From Hysterium pulicare CBS 123377 (Eukaryota > Ascomycota > Dothideomycetes > Hysteriales > Hysteriaceae), in the NCBI GenBank assembly GCA_000467715.1, contig AJFK01001056.1, positions 113,003 to 177,002 on the forward strand: 64,000 nucleotides of DNA, in the 5' to 3' direction. Under the pieces are notes generated by a model that was not told the origin of the DNA, made no database searches, and saw only the letters and a list, made by a program, of their open reading frames with translations. The position numbers were made by a program, and so were the translations under genes. Below, piece by piece: positions 55,310-64,000 of the stretch; within the stretch, counting starts at the first letter, position 1, and each line of letters begins with the position of its first letter.

Positions 55310-57266
55310 TCAGGCCCGAACGTCTCCCTTTGGCTGGGAGTGGTGCACGTCGTCCTCGTAGTCGTCGCCTTCTCTAGGAGCATTTTCGAGATCGGTGTGA
55401 GAATGGTATTTGGGATCGAAGAGTGCATCCATGTCCTCGAGTGAACGACGCTTGGTTTCGGGATAGAACAACCAGACAATCTGCGTGAATATTAGGTCTT
55501 TGCGTCGCTTGAAGTAGAAATCATGTCTAGAACGCAGAACTTACGATAGCGGAGACTATGTTCACTGCCATGAAGAAGAAATAGATTTTCGAGCCGATGT
55601 TGGCAATGCCTACTGGCCAAACTTGTGAGGCGACAATGGAGCCAATTGAGCCCCCTGAAGCGGCGAGATTAAGGCCACGGGCTCGGAAATTGGTTGGGAA
55701 GATCTGAAGCAAAGTTAGAGCGATGCCGCACACTTTATAAAGCAATCGAAACTGACCTCAGCGCCATACACCCATGCCGCAGGCCCAAATCCTATCGAAT
55801 AACCAAATGTGTAAAAGAAGATGAAGACGATGCAAGCATAGTCCGAAGTGTGATTTTTGTTATGCGGATACACTTGTGGGAGAGCTCCATTAATCTATCA
55901 GGACGTGTTAATGTATCGGAGCGCCATTCTCCCCAAGACCTGTACTTACAAGCAGAGCAATCGACATGATTATACAAGCTATTATCAGTGTTGGTCGTCG
56001 GCCGGCTTTGTCCACAATGAGCATTTCAATAACCGTGCATCCAATCTTAAGAGTGCTTTCGATTCCACCAATCAACAAGGACATTTGTCGACCCTGACCA
56101 AGCGCAATGAAGATACTGGGGAGGTAGTACTTCATGGCCGTATTGCCACACATCTGCGCCATGAATTGCAGTAATGCAGCACGCCAAAGTCGATTGAAGA
56201 GGGGGCGGTTCGTAAAGAGGACCGTCCAGGATTGTTGGGTAGCAACTTTACGTTCGTGTGCGTCCCGTTCGATCTCGGCCAGTTCTTGAGTGACCGTATC
56301 TGACTCGGCAGGCGCATCTCTGAGAAATGCCAGGCTCTTTCTTGCTTGACTAAGATTTCCCTTTTCCGCTAACCAACGAGGACTGGATCGCTATTAGCAG
56401 ACTTTCTAGCATACGAATGTGTTACTCACGACTCGGGGCAGAAAGGCAGTCCGACCAGGAAAATCACTGCTGGTATGAATTGAATAGCCATGGAGAGCCT
56501 CCATCCGTAGTAATTGCCACGGGGAGTCTCCCAGTTACTTACTCCGTATCCCACCCTTCAGGTCATTAGCTGAGCGAAAAGTCGTTGGAGGGAAAGGGGG
56601 AGGCTTACCAGAATGCAACTGCAATGCCTGCAACTAAACCAATGTGATTCATGACCACATATCGACCTCGGTGCTTCGCAGGGGCAATTTCACTAAATAC
56701 TTGAGCATGCAATTTGACGAAGGGTATTCACAGGTCTGGCCAACCTTTGGTAGAGGGGCACTGCTGTAGATACAATGGCCAGTCCGAATCCGCAGATAAT
56801 TCGTCCAGCAATCATCATGGCGTATGCTCCCGGCCCTTTCGCTCCAGTCAACAACGCAGCGCCCACACAGTTTACAAGAATTCCAACAGCTGCAGCCCCT
56901 CTTCGTCCAAGGATGTCAGCGGCTGGATGGGACACAAATAGGTAACTGATCCATGTTCCCAGATAGTATATCGATGTAATGAGTCCAGTATGAGCAGAGC
57001 TGGGATGGTGAAGTGCCTTTTTGAACCCTGGGTGTACATAGATGCTCGCCAGGACGCCAATGTTATATCTATTGACTGAAGTCAGTCCGCGACGTGCAAA
57101 TCAAAAAGAAAGGAGTGCTCGAGACTAATGCTGGAAAATATGTATTCATTTATGAGTATTCTTACCCCCAGACTAAAGATGCTAGAGCGAAGAAAACGCA
57201 GAGGGTGAGTAGACGGACTCCAGCCTTGGTGGGTCGAAGTACTTCAGCAACAGGAGGAACCGCCAT
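55310..57266 (-). CDS. Sugar transporter, MFS (fungal hexose/lactose permease type), 511 aa
   Basis: Eight exons (57266-57166, 57068-56745, 56692-56609, 56555-56430, 56382-55950, 55894-55757, 55703-55545 and 55480-55310) give 511 aa. Seven introns of 47-97 nt are required, so no single frame shows the whole gene. Family motifs are SHPAADILGRRGAAAVGILV (the D-x-x-GRR loop between TM2 and TM3), IICGFGLAIVSTAVPLYQSE with IAPAKHRGR, PFCPESPRWLAEKGN, VDKAGRRPTLIIACI, YGAEIFPTNFRARG and WLFYPETKRRSLEDMDALFD near the C-terminus. These are the standard sugar-porter signatures. The protein has 12 predicted helices with a cytosolic acidic tail and acts at the plasma membrane. The transported sugar is not determinable, although similar fungal proteins are annotated as lactose or quinate permease or hexose transporter. 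Confidence 0.93.
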
Positions 57267-60200
57267 GCTGGGAACAAAGACTGGGAAAGGTAGGAAAACG
57301 TTTCAGTGGAAAGGGACTTGAGTTGGTTATTGAGGACGATTGCATCTGTCTGCGGAAGGGATATCAGTCGCACAATATACCATTTACCCTAGTCTAATCC
57401 GCTGTTCAGGTGCCCCGCTAAAAGCTTGTCCCCCACGATAAGACTAGTGTATGATAGGTTTACTCCCTGGGAACCCAAACATCGCAAGGTCTCGCCCCAG
57501 CATACCCCGAAGTAGCTCCACGAGAGAAGCGGGTCGCTACTAGTTCCAAATCTGCCAGTTCCAGGATGCTCTCCCAAGTATGTGGGAGGCGATCCTCCTA
57601 AATGGCCTGGCCTTCGCCACTAATGCAGTGGAAGACGTTCTTGGGACCAACATATCATTAAGTTTTACGTATACCGAGATGCATCGGGCCTCAAAAAGCA
57701 TCTCTCCGGCTTGGGACAGGGGAGAGAGAGGGTTGCCATTTGCGAAATATCCGAACCCGATTTGTATTACGACGCTGATTTACGTTTGATAACATGATGT
57801 TTGCCTGGAGGTTTGTGTGACCACGTGCCGCATGGCCAGGTGTAACTTGTCGGCAATGGAGGCATGAGGTCCAGCGAAACAGCTCATGGGGTAACCAGAG
57901 AACCGGGACAGCCGCAGGAAAACGCGGCACAGCAGACATAGTATTGATGCGGGGAAGCTGATGCGCACTGTGGAAATAAGCAAGTGGCTGGTCGAAACGA
58001 TGTTGATGATAGGTTGATGAGAGATGCGTGGTTGTGGTTGGGGGAATGTCGTGCTCGGATGGCTTTCTGAAGCGGAGTTTTCCAACACCCCCCAAAGAAT
58101 TTCTTTTCAGCCTTTAGCTGCAGCACCAACTGCTAATTTCTCGTCTCAACGGCCTTCACCGCGTCTGTGACCGTTCAACTGTGGTCTGCAAAAGCAATGC
58201 CTAGTTAGTCACACTGACAGCCTTACGCCACGCCACGAAGCGGGCCCGAACGGCAAGGGACGAAGCGCAAGTGATGGTCAGACGACGACATCCAATGCCA
58301 GAACACCACTACGAAGGGCATCGCTGAGAATAGGCTAAATGCAGTATGCCGAGACCATCGGCATGAACAGGATCCTGCCAAATCTCATCCTACTCATGAC
58401 TTCCCGCTTGCGAGTTGCTATACCCTGCTCTTCAGCACCGATTTATTCCAGAGAGAACTTCATACACGGAGTATAATTCAGAATGAACGCCTAGTATTTC
58501 TTGAATCAACGAGGGATCTATGAGTTATTGCACCACCTTAGGCATAAAGCCTCTCTCACATCCCTATGTGTCTCTTTAGGTCATATCCATCCCTTTGAAA
58601 GGCCCAACTCATATTCGCAACACTTTGTTATAGGCAGTTCATAAAGCTATTAACAATTCTGTTTCAGGTTATACAGTAACAAACGTCTTGTATCTTCATA
58701 CCACAGCTGCTCAGAAAACGAGGCCCGGGGAAAAGTACTAGGAAGATTGGTATTGTGGCCTCGAAATACATCTGCTACTCTAGGTATCATATAACCGCAT
58801 TCGACCTCGAGATGTAGTCATCACAATCTCTCAGACCGTGACCATTTGCTAGACTTTAAACATTCACCCTCAACTTAGTTTGAACGCAATAGATGAAAAG
58901 GGATATACATTCAAGGCCCATCGGGCCACCCAGAATGCATCTAGAATCTCATTAGGGATTCGAAGGGTCAATGCAATTAGCGCATTCTGCCTACCATTGT
59001 CGACATTGACAACCTTGGAACCACGAAAGTCTCTTAGAGACGTTCGTGAAGCCGGAATTTTGCCGGAACTAAATGCGGAACATTGTTGAGCTAGTTACCA
59101 CGACACACTTCAACTCACAAATAGAAGCACGTTGATACCGAATATACGTAATATAGTAGGTTTTCCCTACAAGAATTCGAAGACCTTAATAACACGATCT
59201 AAGTAGTCAAGGATTTGCAAAACGGATAGCCTCAGAGGTTCAAACTTGGGTAGATATTTCCGCGCTTCAGAAGCCGGCGGACTCAGTGATGCATCCTGCG
59301 ATATATTGGATACCCTCGGCGTTGTGCTTGTCTTACAGCTTGTAATCCAAGGACAACCTCTTTCCAGACCCGCTTCTGACATAGACCATAATATTAGTAC
59401 GAAAGAGTTGATAAAGCCTATCACCTGGACGCCGCACTCGGTCCGTATCCGTGTGCCTCGTTCTAATTTGCTTTGTCTTCGCGTCTAAGCCATTGAACCA
59501 GTCTAAGCCAACCTCGTTTTTTTAAGCTGGAATTTTGCTTGTCCTTGGAGTGTGCTTGGATATTTCCACCGTCATACTCTGTTGTAGTGCAGAGGAAGCG
59601 CAGCGCGTGTCACTAGTAATCGGCATACACTAATTATACTTAGACAGTTTGTATGGTCGAGTTCGCGCAGAGTTCGAGCTAACATACCTACGTTAGGATT
59701 TCCTCAGAGCGTTTACGCAATTCATAGTTGAGACAGGTACGCCATCACCTTCCTCGCGAAATGGAACTTCTTACGGCGTTCAAGCTTTCCGCAACGGTAA
59801 CGCCGAATCGAACAGTAAACCCATCCTTTGGACACTCGTGGCTCAGGCTAGAGACAACCACAATCCAATTAGACCACGATCTCATTATCCAGCCTCGTCG
59901 CTACATCTGACAGTATATTTGAAGGAAGCCAGCTTTCAGCGGCTTTCGCCGCAGCTTATGACGGAATTAACTCTACACCGTCATGGAGTGATTCGGCATC
60001 CGTGCTTCTGTATCTACGCTACATGAGATTCTAGGGGTTGCACAAAGCTGTATACAATGTACCATAGCCATGATGGCGATGCAATGGACTGATACTTTGT
60101 CTCGAGAATAGGAGATTGATCTGATACTCTCAGTCTTCGCTCTTCAGTAAGTTCCAATTTGGTAAGTTCCACAATTTCAGAGTCGTTGCCGAGATTCTTA

Positions 60201-60537
60201 TGAATAATCGAAAGGTTCTAGACGTATAATATATACAACTTTACCGCACCTCCCCCCTCCTGAGTCATGAACGAAAGTGTATGTTGATAAGCGCATCGAT
60301 GCCTTGCCCTATCCAACAACTCAAAATCCAACCGCTTCGAAGTCGATGCTGAGAGGAGAGCCCGCAAGAAGTATGAAAGGAGCATTCAAATTTCGAGAAA
60401 GTGGCGCGATATCCCATGTGAATGCTGGGTGACCAGTCCTAGTTTGCTTGCAGAAATGAATCTGTTCCATGTTTCATTCACTAAATCCAACGAAATGGCG
60501 ACGTATTATGACCTGCTATGTTTTCCACTTCGCTTCT
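57267..60537. other. Gene-poor region, about 3.3 kb
   Basis: No intact gene was recognised. Overlapping frames of 60-135 codons near 57690-58130 and 59167-59490 occur on both strands without family signatures. The first 300 bases are the promoter of the sugar transporter. Composition is mixed and AT-richer from about 58440 onward. This could be old, degraded sequence, but I cannot name a source. Confidence 0.5.
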
Positions 60538-60951
60538 TCATCTCCCCCGAAATTTGGGTCGATCTCTCGCTCCTCTTTGTTCCTCGTCGTCCCTCCGCAA
60601 CTCATCGCCACTCAATATCAAGTCGAAAGAAGGACTCAGGTCCGACGTAACGTGAAATCTTGTGGGGCCATGAACGGTCCGGTGGCCATGATACGACCAG
60701 TATAATTCAACTGTGCCTTGTGTCTGTATTTCTTGGCCGTCATACAGTCCTGCAACTTTGGGTTCCTCCATGTTTAAATTATCGATGGATATTTTGAGCT
60801 CGGTCTGCGCCAGGCTTCGCGCAATAATATTGAGTTCAGCCGACGTGTCAAAAACCACTTTCGCGAAACATCGTGTTCCATCTCTGCGGCCTGCTGCTGT
60901 GCTAATTTCAACGGTCGCGGGCGATCCGGGGGATGGGTGTATCTGCTGCAC
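60538..60951 (-). CDS. Retropepsin-like domain fragment, about 137 codons
   Basis: An open minus-strand frame contains CFAKVVFDTSAELNIIARSL, then LYDGQEIQTQGTVELYWSYH, and RFHVTSDLSPSFDLILSGDE. The layout (hydrophobic-hydrophobic-DT-S-A-x-x-N-I-I, a central G-x-V-x-L-x-W strand, then F-D-L-I-L-S-G) is that of the single-lobe retropepsin-like domains found in LTR-element gag-pol proteins and in many uncharacterised Pezizomycotina proteins. The catalytic triad reads DTS rather than DTG. No start codon context, flanking domains, reverse transcriptase or LTRs were found. It may be a diverged host gene exon or a relic. The real gene limits are unknown. Confidence 0.45.
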   Translation of the reverse strand: MQQIHPSPGSPATVEISTAAGRRDGTRCFAKVVFDTSAELNIIARSLAQTELKISIDNLNMEEPKVAGLYDGQEIQTQGTVELYWSYHGHRTVHGPTRFHVTSDLSPSFDLILSGDELRRDDEEQRGARDRPKFRGR

Positions 60952-62583
60952 TAGCCATCAGCATCTCAAAGCGGATTGACCGAGAAGCATAATCACCTTG
61001 CTACTTGAACTAAACCAGTTTAGGACTGAGAAGGAACATCCCATGGTATAATGCGCTGGCGAAGTTGTCGCTTGAAGTAAGGGAAAGCTATTAGGTGTGC
61101 TCGATCTCCGGAGCTGTGAGGAGAACGTTTGCACTCGGGCGGCATCCTGACTTGGCGGCTGAGCAGCAATATCTTACAGTGTGGCTCGGACGCAAGGTCT
61201 CCTGAAGGACTAGTACATGGATCCTACCCAATTGAACTTATAATTAACAGTTCGGGGGAAGCAATATGCAAGCCTGGCGAAAGCAACGAACGCAGCCTCT
61301 CGGAAAGGCAAGAGGGCATCCGATGCCTGCACTCTTGTCCACGCGGCGTAAAGAGCCCTTATCGAATTTAGGCCTATTGTGCTTATTAAGCCAGCAGCTG
61401 ATCCAATCAAGTTTGAACTACATTGCCCAACATTAGTATGGAGGCATCATCATCCGCGGCAATATTCTCAGCCTCGCCTGAATTTTGGGTTCACAATGCC
61501 CGAGATGGCGCTTGATTGGGCGCCTCTTCAGGAGGCATGGGGGCCAGAGGAGTGGGGCGAGTAACCTTTTAGATAAAGTGTCCCTGCACTCCTGACTTTC
61601 CTACGGGCTGTCAGCCATTTCAGGCAGCTGCCCTGCTCTGATTAAACCGTTCTGGAGTAAACGATGAAACTTAGTCAAGCTGCTGGGCGTCTGCCGTGCT
61701 CCTTGATGCGCTTTTCTGGAATGCCACACAGCGGATTACGCGGATACCGTTGCTATATTACTTACGATTGCGTTCAGTCATCTCGCATTTTGTTCGTATG
61801 GATACTTTCGTAATCGCTGAACCACGCCTTGTTAGAACTCGCGCACTAAAAGCCATTCGGGATGTGTGAATATAGCGTAGAGTTCCAGTGCGTATATGCA
61901 TTGATAATGCTCATCTAGTTTCATTCAACCTTGGGTATGTATCAGACTGCGACATGTTAGAGAGCCCCATGGACCATACTGCAACCACCAAAATCCGGAT
62001 GCCGATCCTCGGTCAAATGCCTACCCATGATACTCTTACCCTGTAAGAGAGGAACAAGTTCTTGCGGAGTTCAACGTTGGTGAATGGCTCCCTTAGTTAT
62101 TTATAGTTTCTTCGCACTCTTGATCATGTTCTTTGTAGAGAGTAGAAGAGGTTTCGAAAGAGAGCTCAACTTGATGTCCATCGAAGTCGAAGGGCAACTT
62201 TGGTCAAGCAACATATTCCCAGAGGCCCCGGTACATATGTGAATGAAGGCGGCTTTTGGTTGCGATCCATTCCGCGCTTGTACCAACCATAACCGTGAAA
62301 GTCTGCCTGAGCATGATGCCTCCTCTGGCCTTGAAGTATGCATATGGGCTTCCAATAGCAACAGGTGAAGATAGTGGCTGCTTATCGTACAGCAAATAGC
62401 ATCGAGACACTTCCCTTCTTTGACCGGATGTATGCCGAGGAGGGTAGAGACATCATATGCCGCCTCTGTCGTTTCTGCGAGGCTCACTCTGCCTTACGCC
62501 CCGGTGGCATCATATATGACCTCTGTATGGCGTCGCGTGAAGATTCTGTAGACAGCCTTTCCTGTGTCAAACTGGTATTTGCA
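60952..62583. other. Intergenic, about 1.6 kb
   Basis: No recognised gene. A minus-strand frame at 62101-62487 lacks family features and runs antisense to the leader of the DUF6594 gene. Confidence 0.5.
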
Positions 62584-63586
62584 ATGGCAACCGCAAGCAT
62601 TCCTCTAGATCATCTTGTCCCTGGCTATCCAAAGTTGGCAGGGAGTATGGATCTGTTCCCAGAAACTGCGATGTTCCGTCGCTTTGGTGCCTTGAATGCG
62701 CAAAATCTGCTTTACCTTCAGGCAGAGTTGCTCCATCTTGAACAGGAGCTTCGAAACCAGGAGATATCAGATAACAGGGATTCTCAAGGGGGACGATCAA
62801 AGTACGCCCAAGATTGGTATTGGCTAAACAGATCAGAAGACGAAGAGGATAAGAAGCAACTGGAGATATTCAAGGAGATCAGACAAAAATTGAGTGAATA
62901 TAGTACATCTCCCGATGAAAAGTCAAAACTGTAGAGTATCGCTTACGGGTAATGCAGATACGGCGCTGATCCAGCAATACAAGATACTCAAATTTCCTGA
63001 GCCATCCGAGTTTGATTTGAAAGAAATGCAAAACTACTTGGAGTGCAAAGAAATGGGTCCGCTTGCATTGTTAGGAGCAGATGGGAAAATATGGGGCACC
63101 ACAAAGGACACGACATCCTCTTGTCCCGACCTAGTCGCGCTTCGATCGCGCCACAACGAGGACGTGTTCTCGACCTGGGTTACCGATAAAGCAGTTGCAA
63201 GATTAGTTGCATGTGGCTGCGCCAGGTTCAAAAAGCCTTCGAGGAAGTACGGAGTAATTGGATTCAAGGACAAGACTTTGCTAAAAATTACGTTCTGGAT
63301 CAACAACGTGGTTGCATCGTTGCTTCCTATCGCTTCAATTACTGTTCTCTTCTGCGTCCGACCCAACTGGGCTCGCCTCACTCTGATCGCGGTTTTCAAT
63401 CTCATCTTGAGCACTTGCTTGACAGCTTTCACAGCTGCAAAGCGCACAGATATATTCGCGGTTTCAGCTGCGTAAGTAATGCCTTTAAATAGTAATAATA
63501 CTGCGTTGCTAACTCTCATTAGCTTCTCCGCTATCCAAGTAGTATTCGTTGCGACCAACAATAATGGTCAAAAGAGTGGATCCTGA
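62584..63586 (+). CDS. DUF6594-domain membrane protein, 298 aa
   Basis: Three exons (62584-62902, 62958-63471 and 63523-63586) with introns of 55 and 51 nt give 298 aa. The soluble N-terminal part has the family hallmarks ETAMFRRFGALNAQNLLYLQ, AELLHLEQELRNQE, WLNRSEDEEDKKQLEIFKEI, and after the first splice EYNTALIQQYKILKFPEPSE. Then come LVALRSRHNEDVFSTWVTDK and three hydrophobic helices near the C-terminus (VVASLLPIASITVLFCV, LTLIAVFNLILSTCLTAFTA, FSAIQVVFVATN), ending KSGS. This is the complete architecture of the fungal DUF6594 family, which is widely expanded in filamentous ascomycetes and has no known function. The ATG at 62584 gives the usual short lead before PGYPKLAG. Confidence 0.9.
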
Positions 63587-64000
63587 AGCAAAACGATTGC
63601 TGGCAAAAATGCAAGGTTCATACCTTTTCTGCCCAACGGGCATATCGAAGCAGGGCTGTTGTTTATCTAGTATATTTTTAGATGAACTTTGTTTCATGGA
63701 AGACTTGGGGGGGTTACTCAAAAATGCTAGAGCAAGGTCTAAAACAGTTGCACAAATGCCGTGTCTCTGATATCCATATCACATGTGAGCTCGCCTGATA
63801 CCTAGTGCAGGCACTGTGACCATGTTCCCGACTCAAATTAACCGCCAGTAGAAGCGGATCAATAACCTCTATTGAAGGTATATATGTTCTGTAGAATATA
63901 TACACCACCTCTTTGCATCCGACCGAACACCGAACGAATACGGTGTCGATCAACCGGTCAAAGATTACTATACTAAGTATTGATCATTGCAAGATTGGCG
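63587..64000. other. Right-edge intergenic
   Basis: 3' UTR of the DUF6594 gene followed by AT-rich sequence. No gene is recognised before the window ends. Confidence 0.5.

Noticed and set aside
32469-57266. Classical secondary-metabolite biosynthetic cluster
   Set aside because: No polyketide synthase, NRPS, terpene cyclase, prenyltransferase or cluster-type Zn2Cys6 regulator was found; housekeeping genes SNF7 and TEN1 interrupt the region.
58880-59490. Possible transposase or STAND-protein relics in the gene-poor tract
   Set aside because: Short frames showed no motif that I could name.
60538-60951. Complete LTR retrotransposon
   Set aside because: No reverse transcriptase, integrase, LTR pair or target-site duplication was seen around the retropepsin-like frame.
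1-64000. tRNA, rRNA and CRISPR arrays
   Set aside because: No cloverleaf T-loop consensus in proper context, no rRNA-like block and no regularly spaced repeats were seen; the genome is eukaryotic.

Overview
This window is nuclear DNA of a filamentous ascomycete (Pezizomycotina). Genes carry short introns of about 45 to 155 nt with GT-AG ends, intergenic spacing is about 0.3 to 2.5 kb, and several fungus-restricted families are present (DUF6536, DUF6594, a DUF7053-like protein, a long C2H2 protein with a CPFFK-type finger). The mix of families suggests Leotiomycetes, but that is inference. No bacterial, viral or organellar gene, and no rRNA, tRNA or CRISPR array, was recognised. Gene models were built by hand by joining reading frames at splice sites; all spliced lengths quoted are whole numbers of codons.

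Layout. 0-11 kb: the 5' part of a DUF6536 membrane-protein gene running off the left edge (-), a broken MFS drug transporter (+), an 891-aa C2H2 protein (-), two tandem small genes encoding related 71- and 67-aa proteins (+), and a conserved protein of unknown role (-). 11-13.4 kb: a gene-poor, GC-richer block. 13.4-26 kb: a small putative secreted protein, a PGAP4-like glycosyltransferase, the chaperonin subunit CCT3, a conserved unknown, an OSTA/TMEM184 transporter, an unresolved small gene and a 2OG-Fe(II) oxygenase. 26-30 kb: an FHL1-type forkhead/FHA regulator, then about 2.5 kb without a gene.

32-57 kb is mostly accessory metabolism: an L-amino-acid-oxidase-like flavoenzyme, two cytochrome P450s, a secreted class 3 lipase, a glutathione transferase, a GH79 glucuronidase, a tyrosine phosphatase, a sugar transporter, a MFS pseudogene and a fragment of a salicylate-hydroxylase-like monooxygenase. 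Two compact housekeeping genes sit inside it: SNF7 (ESCRT-III) and TEN1 (telomere capping), divergently transcribed. 57-62.5 kb is gene-poor, with one degenerate retropepsin-like reading frame, followed by an intact DUF6594 gene.

The accessory genes do not form a classical biosynthetic cluster, since no backbone synthase is present. They look like independent catabolic, detoxification and secretion functions. The two broken MFS genes and the monooxygenase remnant show ongoing gene loss. The most unusual items are the tandem micro-gene pair at 7.2-8.3 kb, a 7-nt first coding exon, a GC-AG intron in one P450, and two splice-dependent readings that simple ORF calling would miss (TEN1 and the oxidase).
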